Source: Aculops lycopersici (lineage: Eukaryota; Arthropoda; Arachnida; Trombidiformes; Eriophyidae). From it: a DNA stretch of 23,720 nucleotides. The stretch lies in assembly GCA_015350385.1 (NCBI GenBank), contig WNKI01000004.1:2609587-2633306 (forward strand), in the 5' to 3' direction. The notes below the pieces were generated by a model. It was not told the origin of the DNA. It made no database searches and saw only the letters and a list, made by a program, of their open reading frames with translations. The position numbers and the translations under genes were made by a program. Shown one piece after another: positions 1 through 8,700 of this stretch. Positions within the stretch are counted from its first letter, which is position 1. Every line of letters begins with the position of its first letter.

Positions 1-2151
1 GTATTTCGTGATTTGCCTTCATTAAACAAAGCTTTCTGCCGTGATGCCACAGATTGGAGTTGCAACCGACGGCGGATAGTGATTTGCAATGGATGCCAGC
101 GACAACTGAACACAAACGAATTAAATCGTATGCTAAAACATGCAAGCAGGTGTAGTGGATTGATCCAAGAAGTAAGAGAGGAAATGTCGACAAATTTAAT
201 GCAAAGAATCGTTGCGAAGAATAGTCATTCTGACGATGCTGATATCATTTTGCTCAAATTCATCATTAAAAATAATCTTTCATTCAGTGTGACAGAGTGC
301 AAATATCTTCAGTCTCTCATCGAAAAAACTCGTAAACTCCAATCTGACTACAAATTACCAACTCGGAGGGATCTGATTGAAACTCAACTAATAAGGCTAC
401 ACAAATCTATTAAAGAGCAGTTCAATGTGGCTATATCATCGAGTCCTGACAATTCGCTGTCTATCGAATTTGATATGTGGGAAGATGCGAGATCTAGGTC
501 GCTCTTAGCTCTTGTAATCACATTTAGTGACGGCAGCCATCATCTGCACGCTCTCGAGGATTTATCGGCTATTCGACACACCGGAGTCAATTTGAAAGCG
601 ACAATCGAGAGTATGATTTCGAACCTACCGCATGAGAAGATAAACTCACTAGTTAGTGACTCAGCGTCTAATTGTAGGAACGCGAGGGAGCTCATCAACA
701 CAGAAAATAGATACAAGCATATAATTCAGCACAGGTGCATGGCCCACAATCTTAATAGGATGGGCAACATGATAGCCAATAATGAACATTTCGTTGAACA
801 TATATGCTGGGCCACCGAATTGAGAACTACCATTCATTCCAACAAAATACTCTGTGCAAAACTAGTGGATGCTGGGATGAACAAAATTCCAAAACCCACT
901 GATGTGAGATGGTATAGTCACATAGATATGCTAGAAACGATCAATCGTTTCCGAGATCTGATTATATCTATCGCTGATCCAGACGAAAGTCCCGAAGCAC
1001 ATGATTCAATTCGAAGATTAAGGGATGATCGATTCATGGACGGGTTGAAAATGCGCATTTCGATTCTTAGACCACTTTGCAACTGCATAGCAACGGCTGA
1101 AAGAGAAGATGTATCCTTGGCGGAGTGCTTCAGCAAGATACTTGAATTTGCAAAATCCGTTTTAGAGGCTGACTGGTCGATTGGTTATGTGCTTGCTGCT
1201 GTAGAAGCTTATATCGAATATTTCGGGCCGACCAAACTAGGGAACGAATTCGGATTGCTGCTAACTGCTTACTACCTCGACCCCCGATACCAAGCTTGTT
1301 ACGTTACGAGTGCTGGCAAGCTACTGGTTTTGAAATATCTGGCCGAGCTCGCTAAGAAGAGTAGAGTAGGCGCACGCACGATAGAAGATGTACTGCCGGA
1401 GGAGTTTTCTAACTATTGCTATCGCAGGAATGAGTTTGGAGGCGAAATCACCGCTGAATGCAACGGTAAAGCGTATTGGCAGACTGCACGCAGAAAGAAA
1501 ACAGCCTTAGGTAATCTAGCTACTCGCCTCTTGAATATCCACCCATCGTCAGCCAATATCGAGAGATGTTTTTCTGGTTTGAAGAATATTCAATCGATGA
1601 AACGAACAAAACTTGATCTGGACAATCTATTCCGAGTAGCACAGATAAGGATGTCGATGCATAATAACCGAGACTGCAACTTTGATGATAACGATGCGCA
1701 AGATTGGACACATCAGGAATCGAAGCGAACTAGAGCAGATGCACTTACGACTGAAGTGATGGGATTAAGTTGGAGCTCTCAAGATACGATTTCGCTGAGC
1801 TCTCATAACTTGGAGACTTCATTTAATTCGTCGATTCCATCAATAGATTCGCAGATTGACATGGAAGTTTCTGAATCGCCGCGTCAAAGACCTCGTATCT
1901 ACCAGGATTTAACGCAATTGACAACAGATAAGTTGATGTCGGAATGGAATCGAATGAAAGAATTCATTGACTTCTCGTTCTGCGAAGATTTTAGCATTTA
2001 CGCTAACCAAATTGAAGATCAAGAGCCGGAAATCGACCTAGAGACCATAAGCCGCCGGTTCACAGCGAATATGGCGCGCCAAAGTCAATTAGCAATCGAA
2101 AGAGCGTTGAATAGAACATCTATAAATCCAATTATCTCGCAAACTAAGTAA
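1..2151 (+). CDS. hAT-superfamily transposase, 5' end cut by the window edge
   Basis: The frame is open from base 1 and there is no ATG near the edge, so the start lies upstream; residue numbers here count the codon at 13 as 1. A BED-like finger comes first, C25-x2-C28-x14-H43-x3-C47. The RNase H-like core has D154 in FDMWED, D216 in SDSASN, a C/H motif in HRCMAHNLNRMGN, and TDVRWYS. E517 lies in SSANIERCFSGLKN within the C-terminal dimerisation block, preceded by a conserved W. hAT enzymes excise and reinsert their element in the nucleus by cut and paste. All three catalytic acids are present and no frameshift is seen, so the gene may be active or recently active. A tail of about 160 residues follows the dimerisation block, longer than usual for hAT. 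The TAA stop overlaps an AATAAA. The gene looks more A+T-rich than the RIM exons. Confidence 0.9.
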   Translation, partial: VFRDLPSLNKAFCRDATDWSCNRRRIVICNGCQRQLNTNELNRMLKHASRCSGLIQEVREEMSTNLMQRIVAKNSHSDDADIILLKFIIKNNLSFSVTECKYLQSLIEKTRKLQSDYKLPTRRDLIETQLIRLHKSIKEQFNVAISSSPDNSLSIEFDMWEDARSRSLLALVITFSDGSHHLHALEDLSAIRHTGVNLKATIESMISNLPHEKINSLVSDSASNCRNARELINTENRYKHIIQHRCMAHNLNRMGNMIANNEHFVEHICWATELRTTIHSNKILCAKLVDAGMNKIPKPTDVRWYSHIDMLETINRFRDLIISIADPDESPEAHDSIRRLRDDRFMDGLKMRISILRPLCNCIATAEREDVSLAECFSKILEFAKSVLEADWSIGYVLAAVEAYIEYFGPTKLGNEFGLLLTAYYLDPRYQACYVTSAGKLLVLKYLAELAKKSRVGARTIEDVLPEEFSNYCYRRNEFGGEITAECNGKAYWQTARRKKTALGNLATRLLNIHPSSANIERCFSGLKNIQSMKRTKLDLDNLFRVAQIRMSMHNNRDCNFDDNDAQDWTHQESKRTRADALTTEVMGLSWSSQDTISLSSHNLETSFNSSIPSIDSQIDMEVSESPRQRPRIYQDLTQLTTDKLMSEWNRMKEFIDFSFCEDFSIYANQIEDQEPEIDLETISRRFTANMARQSQLAIERALNRTSINPIISQTK

Positions 2152-2155
2152 TAAA
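2150..2155 (+). other. AATAAA polyadenylation signal overlapping the transposase stop
   Basis: AATAAA begins on the second base of the TAA stop (2149-2151). A second AATAAA lies at 2396-2401, about 245 bases downstream, and may be the one used, since a signal this early would leave almost no 3' UTR. The motif is seen directly; its use is inference. Confidence 0.4.
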
Positions 2156-2227
2156 CAATTTTTTTCTTTATTGAATCTAGCTTCTTTTTACTCTATCGTT
2201 ACTATTCAGTTGGAATTTCTGTCTTCC

Positions 2228-2334
2228 GGTTCAGACTTTTCGAGAAAATTTGATTCATCGTACACTCAACAGTACGCCCCTAGGTACCCAAAATTCAATG
2301 TGCGTTTTCTCGCTTTAAACGAAAAGTCTGAACC
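2228..2334. repeat. 15-bp perfect inverted repeat between the two convergent genes
   Basis: GGTTCAGACTTTTCG at 2228-2242 is matched by its exact reverse complement at 2320-2334, with 77 bp between. An inner pair, CGAGAAAA (2241-2248) and TTTTCTCG (2305-2312), is also complementary. A transcript through here could fold into a long-armed stem. It lies in the spacer between the two 3' ends. It could be a transcription-end structure, a transposase site or the remains of a small insertion; the sequence does not decide. Confidence 0.7.
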
Positions 2335-2395
2335 CAGCGTGAAAATTTCTAGTCTCAATATGATTTTGAGCTCACTATGAACGATAATTGATCGA

Positions 2396-2401
2396 AATAA
2401 A
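2396..2401 (+). other. Downstream AATAAA signal for the transposase transcript
   Basis: A canonical hexamer on the + strand, after the inverted repeat. It would give a 3' UTR of about 250 nt and make the transposase mRNA overlap the end of the opposing gene's 3' UTR. Confidence 0.35.
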
Positions 2402-2406
2402 ATTTG

Positions 2407-2412
2407 TTTATT
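2407..2412 (-). other. AATAAA polyadenylation signal for the protease-like gene
   Basis: TTTATT on + reads AATAAA on -, 113 nt past the stop of the gene at 2525-3955, a normal distance. Another AATAAA on - (2529-2524) overlaps the stop codon itself. Confidence 0.4.
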
Positions 2413-2524
2413 ACTTAGTTTACGAAATAATTTAGTCTCTAACTTTCGCAAATTTGTCTACTATAAAGCTAATATTCGAATTCGAAAAGTGAAACTAATG
2501 GATTTAAGCAGATTTTCTGCGTGT

Positions 2525-3955
2525 TTATTGTTTCAATTTACAATTCCTCTCATGAACGGACACCTTCACCGTAGCAAACTTGGTGTAACCATAAGATTTG
2601 CCGCAGAAGCGACAGGTTGGTTTGAACCTCCTATCCGAGGCTGGCAACTCTGTTGCACGGAACTCTGCTTCCTGATTGCTCCCACGGTGAAGCAGGCCCT
2701 TGATTTGGTCTTGTAAACCCTTGCTGTTGGGTATAATCCTTGGCCAACCTGTTTCATCCAAGCTGCTGCTGCGAGCATGAAGCTGGATAAATCGCAAAGC
2801 GATGACAACAGCTGACGAACCGCAGTGACCTTGTTGGGTTTGACCATGGAACTCAACAGGTTTGAGCTTGATCTTCAAAGTTGCCGCAATAGAATCGGCG
2901 ACTTTCTTTTTCTCGGCGTTCCCCGAGAAGAAAGTGTTGGATCCGTCGGCAATGAAGGCGTGTTGGAGTTTAGGGCGCCACATAAGCACATAGAGGTGCA
3001 AGTCCAGATTTACAACATAAATTGTGTCTGTGTCGGCCGGCTCAAATTCGTCGTCTTGGTGTAGCTTGACAGGTATCGACGATCGCTTGAATTGGGTCAA
3101 AGCCCGTAACCTGTCAATATTTTCCAAAACTTGATGCAGGTAACACCAATTGCTGCGGTCGACGGTGCCAAGACTTGCTCCGACTTTCCTCCGGACACTA
3201 ATCATGGGTAGATTGTTTTCCTTTATGAACCTGTAGAGAAAATCAGGGTCGGTGTCGAAGCTCTCAGGTGGTTCCAAAGTGCATGGTTCATCTTCATAAC
3301 CTAACCACCTGACATGATATCCATGAATTTGAATCCGATCATTTGGCGTTAGGCTCCAACTGGCTGATTCAATAGCACTGACGTGGTAATAACCTTTCAA
3401 TTTACCATCAAGCGTCATATTAGTGGGCATTGGTCCTCGGCGTCCGGTAATAACCCAGTCTAGACCATCTGGTCGCTTTTTCAGTTGGTCCTCTAAGTCG
3501 GTCGAGGCATCGGACAACTGGGACCCAGTGCATCTTGCGACTTCAACTTCGCAAAGGAATCCGACGTCGTCGTCGCCGTTTTCAAGCTCGACTTCGGTTT
3601 CGTCATCCTCCAAGTCTGCTGGACGAGGTCTAGATGTAGTGGCGCATCCTATGTCCTCGTTGCCATAGCCACCGTCGGTCTTGGTGTCGGTATCGGTGTT
3701 GGTGTTGGTGTTGGTGTTGGTGTTGGTGTTGGTGTTGGTGTTGGTGTTGGTGTTGGTGTTGGTGTTGGTGTTGGTGGTGTCGATGTCGGTGTCGGTGTCG
3801 GTGTTGGTGTTGGTTTTGGTGTTGGTGTTGGTGTTGTTGCTGCTGGTCCTCCTCGTCATCTGCTGCTGCTGTTGTTGTTGCTCCTCTTCCAACAGTCGAA
3901 TGGTCCTCCTGTTGGCCCTCGTGACCATGTTGCTGCCACCTCTGGTGCGAACCAT
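2525..3955 (-). CDS. Chromodomain-like / Ulp1-type cysteine protease / C2HC-finger protein, probable transposon cargo
   Basis: An intronless 476-aa frame. The start is ATG at 3955; ATG at 3928 is also possible, and an in-frame TAA at 4039-4037 shows the frame is closed upstream. Order: a basic N-terminus with a Q run; an N-T/D-T low-complexity stretch (about 40-92); an acidic segment; a chromodomain-like segment near 210-233 (GYHVRWLGYEDE, then LEPPESF); a C48-like region with H320, D337, Q372 and C378 (QTQQGHCGSS); and a C-terminal C-x2-C-x16-H-x3-C finger. The H-to-D spacing of 17 and Q-to-C spacing of 6 equal those of yeast Ulp1 (H514, D531, Q574, C580). C48 enzymes cleave SUMO or related modifiers or precursors. 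The family call rests on motifs only. Its place beside a hAT transposase and inside the putative element suggests an accessory protein acting on chromatin or SUMO. It could instead be a domesticated host gene. Confidence 0.7.
   Translation of the reverse strand: MVRTRGGSNMVTRANRRTIRLLEEEQQQQQQQMTRRTSSNNTNTNTKTNTNTDTDTDIDTTNTNTNTNTNTNTNTNTNTNTNTNTNTDTDTKTDGGYGNEDIGCATTSRPRPADLEDDETEVELENGDDDVGFLCEVEVARCTGSQLSDASTDLEDQLKKRPDGLDWVITGRRGPMPTNMTLDGKLKGYYHVSAIESASWSLTPNDRIQIHGYHVRWLGYEDEPCTLEPPESFDTDPDFLYRFIKENNLPMISVRRKVGASLGTVDRSNWCYLHQVLENIDRLRALTQFKRSSIPVKLHQDDEFEPADTDTIYVVNLDLHLYVLMWRPKLQHAFIADGSNTFFSGNAEKKKVADSIAATLKIKLKPVEFHGQTQQGHCGSSAVVIALRFIQLHARSSSLDETGWPRIIPNSKGLQDQIKGLLHRGSNQEAEFRATELPASDRRFKPTCRFCGKSYGYTKFATVKVSVHERNCKLKQ
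3680..3837. repeat. GGTGTT hexamer tandem repeat inside the coding sequence
   Basis: A perfect GGTGTT run at about 3695-3776 (13-14 copies), flanked by GGTGTC variants. On the coding (-) strand it reads AACACC and encodes alternating N-T, with T-D at the edges. The length is a multiple of three, so copy-number change keeps the reading frame. The + strand shadow frame reads as alternating V and L and is not a gene. Confidence 0.9.
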
Positions 3956-4259
3956 GTTGCTGGTTGTTGCCACTTGTTGCTTCCGCTGCTGTTGCTGCTG
4001 GCCTCCTCCTTTCCTTTCTATAATTTTAATAATTATTTAAATTTCAAATCTATTTAATTTGTTTTAATATATTAGTGGTCAGTTCGGGGAGATGCGTTCG
4101 GATTGAAGTTCAGTTCTAATATGAGCGCGTTTTCCGAAAGGTATGTAGCGATACGTTGCCGCATCCTCTAGGGTTTCACGTGTTGCACGCCAGCTACGTA
4201 ATATTATGCGACAATTTTCTCTTCCCCCTTCATTCTGCTTTGCCCCCTCTTTTTCCCCT
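3956..4259. other. Upstream region of the protease-like gene
   Basis: No coding signal. The first 60 bases hold a purine/pyrimidine-biased stretch that extends the upstream frame as Q/G codons to the TAA at 4037-4039, then A+T-rich sequence. This would hold the promoter and 5' UTR of the - strand gene. I see no clear TATA box at a convincing distance. Confidence 0.4.
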
Positions 4260-4346
4260 TCGCACATTCGCCCATCGCACAATGTGCGAAGTGCGAAAGT
4301 CCAATCGCACATCAGTTTCGCTGTGCGATCACCGGCAGATGTGCGA
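4260..4346. repeat. Cluster of TGTGCGA/TCGCACA subterminal motifs
   Basis: Six exact 7-mers in 87 bp: TCGCACA at 4260-4266, 4275-4281 and 4305-4311; TGTGCGA at 4283-4289, 4322-4328 and 4340-4346. Near-copies occur at 4290-4296 and 4347-4353. Short repeats in both orientations next to a terminus are the usual binding sites for hAT transposases. The cluster is seen directly; its role is inferred. Confidence 0.75.
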
Positions 4347-4351
4347 AGTGT

Positions 4352-4369
4352 GACCGCCCCACAACTCTA
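4352..4369 (-). repeat. Candidate terminal inverted repeat of the hAT element (right end)
   Basis: Read on -, the sequence from 4369 begins TAGAGTTGTGGGGCGGTC, resembling the TAG/CAG...GTG starts common among hAT elements. The matching left repeat is not in the window, so the exact end is uncertain by a few bases. Confidence 0.4.
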
Positions 4370-4814
4370 GTTACAATGGCGACTACAACGACAATGGGCA
4401 ACTTGAAGCGATAGTGGCAGCAGCGACGCTCACTGAGGGAATTGGCGGGATTGGCGACAGCCGGCGTTTGCAAACTGCAGTGTTTTTGTGATTCACAACT
4501 TGTGAATGGAGATTGTAGGGACGTATGGTACCAACACTGTTGAGAGGAAAGAAACAAGCTTGGTCCTCTCGCGAACAGCGATAATTCGATTACTTAGCCA
4601 TAATAATTGAGGTGATAAAAACAAACAAATTATTTCATCAATGCAATCTGTTAAGTTAGGGCAAGAAGAGCGAGTGTTCAAGGAAAAATTGGCTAGTCCA
4701 GCGAATCGTCTTGTCGACCAAATAAGTCGGAGAAAACGCCTGTTGAAACCACGTATTCCAGTCAGGTTGCGTAGGGAATATATGATCCGACCTTCTCTCC
4801 CCTCCTTATAGAGC
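4370..4814. other. Intergenic DNA between the transposon and tRNA-Pro
   Basis: No credible gene on either strand; open frames here are short and unrelated to known domains. GTTACAAT at the left border would be the 8-bp target-site duplication if the transposon ends at 4369. Confidence 0.5.
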
Positions 4815-4886
4815 GGCCGAATGGTTTAGTGGTATAATTCTCGCTTTGGGTGCGAGAGGTCCCGGGTTCGATCCCCGGTTCGGCCC
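4815..4886 (+). tRNA. tRNA-Pro (anticodon TGG)
   Basis: A 72-nt cloverleaf. The acceptor stem GGCCGAA (4815-4821) pairs with TTCGGCC (4879-4885), with discriminator C at 4886. The anticodon stem CTCGC/GCGAG encloses loop TTTGGGT with anticodon TGG at 4847-4849. The A box is TGGTTTAGTGG and the B box GGTTCGATCC, so the gene has its internal pol III promoter. The T stem CCGGG/CCCGG is perfect. There is no intron and no encoded CCA. It appears functional and decodes CCA and other CCN codons by wobble. Confidence 0.97.
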
Positions 4887-4892
4887 TTTTTT
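4887..4892 (+). terminator. RNA polymerase III terminator of tRNA-Pro
   Basis: A run of six T starts directly after the discriminator base, the standard pol III stop signal; another T run follows at about 4897-4901. Confidence 0.9.
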
Positions 4893-5605
4893 CTCATTTT
4901 TCTCCTCATTGGACATCAAGCGGTCTTTGGTCAGTGCAGCCCAAACCTCATTGAGTGTGGCGAAACTGCTGTACATTTCGTTCAGCCAGGCCAGTAGTTG
5001 TGTGTGTTTATCATTCTCGAGACCATTGCCCTTTCTCATCTGACTCCATTTTGTATTCTGTGACCAAGCCAACAAGTGGTCAGTCTCGGCATGAGCAAGT
5101 CAGTTCAGGCAATAGCTGACAAGGCGAATATTACATCGGCCTTTTGCGAAACTATGGTGCAATTCCTGCATTCAAATTGAGCGCGCCAGCGACAAGTGCG
5201 CATGCTGTATTGCACGAAACAGGATAGCGAAAAGCATGCATCGAAATGTTTCGGCCATGTGGTCTACCATTAATTCTCGTGACATCGATGAAAATGGTAT
5301 AAATTTGGAATTTATCTACTTAGATCCATATTCAATCGACAAACATAAGTCAAGAGATATCTACTAATTTTTGAAAGGTAAGTCCAAGTTCCTCCTTTGT
5401 AGCATAATAGTTGTTCACCATGATGAATTTTGTTTCCATGCACCACTATGAGTGTCCTGATTAATATGGTTATTAAAATCTGAGAATTCAACTTTCAACT
5501 TATATATAATACCAATATTTCATGCCCTAAAACAAGAATCAACCACTAACAATCCCTTTACCTATCCAAAAATTCAACAGATAGCCTCGACTACTGGATA
5601 ACAAG
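4893..5605. other. Intergenic DNA 3' of RIM
   Basis: No gene is supported. Frames overlapping the tRNA are shadows. The only structured signal is the TATA-like box and splice donor described separately. Confidence 0.5.
5298..5383 (+). promoter_or_regulatory. Weak TATA-like box followed by a splice-donor consensus
   Basis: TATAAAT at 5298-5304 is followed about 75 bp later by AAAG|GTAAGT with the donor at 5378-5383. This could mark a short non-coding first exon transcribed toward, and antisense to, the RIM 3' end. No acceptor or coding exon was identified, so it may be chance. Confidence 0.15.
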
Positions 5606-5611
5606 TTTATT
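5606..5611 (-). other. AATAAA polyadenylation signal for RIM
   Basis: TTTATT on + reads AATAAA on -, 149 nt beyond the RIM stop codon, giving a short, ordinary 3' UTR. Confidence 0.45.
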
Positions 5612-5759
5612 CATTCCAAATCAACCAACAAGTTGTCCATCTGGATTATAAAGCTCCTAGATGCTATCTCCAACATTCCATCACATCTCAATCACATGTA
5701 TTATCTTGTGTTGCTGAGGCAGCCTCCATGATTGCCCAGTCGAATGACTGACTGGTTTC

Positions 5760-8700
5760 TCAATCATCTATACTAGAACTATTCAGCTGAGCATCCATGG
5801 ACCTGAGATTATACCAACTAGTCTGGTGTTGGGCTAAATTGAGCTCGGTTAATTTGACCTCTGTGTATCCAATGGGAACCTTGCCCTTACGACTTGTTTG
5901 CTTGAGCCAAACACTGACTTCAAGGGTCTTGTTATCAATCAGCGAGGCATCATACTTAATGATTTGCCTGAAAATGGGCGATTCGACCGGCTGAAGAGTA
6001 CGAGTCTTACGCTTGTTGTTCTTACTCCTACCCCTGAGATAGGTCTTGACGTATATGCCTGTTGTATTTAACACCAGTGGAAAGTTGGGAGACCATGTTA
6101 GATATTGTTGGTTCGGTAGGATTGTTTACATTTTATCCATGTTAGCACACTCACCTAATGTTGCCTCTTGATCGAACTTGAGGCCTTGAGCAGAGATAAC
6201 CTCGAGCTCGAACTGGCCTTTGGTTATGATGAAACCCAACTTGAGTTTGCCAACGGCTGTACATATTGTATGAGAACACACGGTTAGTCGATTGAGATCA
6301 AGAAAATCTCAAATTGTTAAATGACACCTTCACCTGTGTCCAACTTACCTGAGCCTGGTTTTACTGTTCGTGTTGCTCCTAGATCCATATCGACCTGCTG
6401 CTCTGGTATTGACTCAGCCGACGAGGAGCTCGACTTACGGCTTTCTTGGCCACTTCCGCCTGGCTGGTCGGGATCTGGGCCTTTAGTCAAGCTCATGGTT
6501 CTCTTGAACTTCCTGAAGGTCGTCGCCGCGAAGGAACCCTTTCGTTGCAGTTGGGGTGTCCTCTCCGACGAATTTCGTCTTGACCCTGGATTGCTTCCCT
6601 GTGGAGTCGGCTGTTGGCTACCTTGTTGCTGCTGCTGAGTCCGCCTTGATTCAGCTAGCTTCTGAGGTGTACTCGACTGCGACCGGCGCGATGTATTAAG
6701 AGGCGACTCGTGATCTGTGGCATCCGATTGGCTATTCTTCTGGGACCTCAAGCCAGCCATTGACTGAGCCCCAACGACCGATGACCTTCTGCCCGATGGC
6801 GTGCAGGTTATGCCCACCATCCCAGCAGGAGGTTGCGAGTCACTTCCACCCCGAGTGGGCGGCGACGAGGCCGACGACGAGTGATGCTGACTAGCTGAGG
6901 AGTATTGGTTGCGGCCATAGTGCGACTGAGACGCCGATCCGGGACCAGGGCTTCCAACGGTCGGTGACTGTTGGGGTTGCTGGTTGGAGTCTCGTCGAAT
7001 TTTGTTAATGTTGGCCTGGCTCAGCCTCGGAGAGGTTCGCATCATCACCAGGTTGGACACATGACCAGGTTCGCCATTTGCACCCCCACCAACATTCATC
7101 ACAGATATCGACCGCCGACTTGCCGCCGGGCTCAAGCGACTAGAGATCCTATGACTCGAACTACCGGCCACCTCGTCACTGGCTCTTCGCGGTTGATGCG
7201 CTTGGAGTCTCGAGGTGTCAGGTAAATTTCTATTCGAGGAGCTTCTCTCTCGGGTAAATGTTGGCCCATCGATATTCTGCCCACTATTGCTCATGTTCTG
7301 TTGAAGTTGATTATGAGCCTGTGGTTGGTACATCTGATGCTGTTGCGCTTGGTCGCCGGAGGGAGCATAGTAGCTGTGTGTATTGTATTGCGGCTGTTGT
7401 TGCTGTATTACAGGGGGTTGATGGTTTGGAAAGTACCTAGCGTCGCTGTTTCTTCTCTGCTCCATATAGGACTCTGTTGATTTCTTATCATCGCGGAGGT
7501 TCTAGTTAGTGTCATGTGTCCTGTTAAATTATCATGAAAATCTAAAACTAAATCTAAACATCTCACTCACCTAGCAGATCGTTTAGTGACTTGCGTCGAG
7601 TTTGCGGAGAGGTGGGTGGTGGCCTGAGGGGCCAAAAGTCAATGTTTCTCTCGCGCGCACTCTGAATTGGGATTAAAGTTTCGCAAAGCGGTTGAGCCAA
7701 TTGAGTTGATAAACGAGGCGCCTCGTCGTAGACCCAAATACCAATTTCAAGAGCCATACGTGAAACCTGAATACAGTGGAAATAATTATTGCTTTAATAT
7801 CAAGGGTTCTAGATGAGAAGTAGTAGAGTTGATAAGCCAACAAATCCCCGCTTACCTGATCGGTAGGAAAGTTCTGGAAGATGAACGTCTCCTTCCAGTT
7901 GAGATCCGAGCTTGGCTGTGTAGTACAAGGCTTAAATCTGGGACTGTTGTGGAAAATAGTATATATTTGAACTCTCAGTTAGTATCTATCGTTCAACTAT
8001 ACATAGTTGTAATGATTTTAAGTCAAATCATTTTTGATCTTGTTGTTAAGACTCACCTTTCGGGTAAAATCCTAACTCGAACATAGTAGTCCGAGTGGAA
8101 ATCTCTGTCGATATTGACTGCTGTCAAAACAGTGATTTCTAACTGACTCGCACGCTCGTCTACATTCACCTGCAGGCCAATTGATCCACGAACCTCCTGG
8201 ATGGCGGGCGCTGGGTTCAGGTTACTTCCGGTATGGTAACCGCGACTATTGCTGCATCTTTGACTGCCACTATTATAATCAGAAGATGAAAACCCCCCGA
8301 CAACGACACCAGGAATCATGTGCTGCTGTTGCTGTTGGAACCCAGCTGCCGAGTCTATCGCCGAGGACGAGACTCCATTGCGCTGCTGCATGATGAACAG
8401 GTTGCCGGTATCGTTGCCCTGATACAGGTCGCTGGCGCTCCTCGACTGTTGTTGGTCCATGTGGCTATCGATCGCACTCAGGTGGCCGCCCATAACCGGT
8501 GCCTGAATGGATGGTTGCGTCAAGCCGCTTGCTCCGTAGCCATTGAGTTGAGGTATCATGTTGGTCGGTTGGTGGAGTTTCTGCTCTAGCTGACCTGTTG
8601 AGTTGGACACGTGTTTACTCATCGCTGGCGCTTGCATCAAATCAGTCACTTGGCCTTCGGAAGTGGCCGTGATGCCGGGTATCTGGGGCAGCCTACGTCC

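Larger units (their letters stand above)
1..4369. mobile_element. Putative two-gene hAT-superfamily DNA transposon, left end outside the window
   Basis: The sequence shows a hAT transposase gene on +, a second intronless gene on - converging on it with 373 bp between stop codons, and, 5' of that second gene, a dense cluster of TGTGCGA/TCGCACA motifs running into a TAGAGTTGTG-type end (read on -) at 4369. Known hAT elements have short terminal inverted repeats, subterminal transposase-binding repeats in both orientations, and 8-bp target-site duplications. The 8 bp next to the proposed end are GTTACAAT (4370-4377). The left end and its matching duplication are not in the window, so the span is inferred. 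Alternatively, the transposase could be a separate element ending between 2157 and 2524, and the second gene a neighbour. Confidence 0.5.

Noticed and set aside
3681..4040. Open frame on + rich in V and L, resembling a membrane protein
   Set aside because: It is the antisense reading of the GGTGTT repeat and Q-rich codons of the - strand gene.
4169..4369. A 200-bp MITE with ends TAGGGTT (left) and TAGAGTT (right, on -)
   Set aside because: The ends match only over a few bases, and the flanking octamers GCATCCTC and GTTACAAT do not match as a target duplication.
4806..5075. 89-codon open frame on - across the tRNA
   Set aside because: It includes the antisense of a complete tRNA gene; the tRNA explains the sequence.
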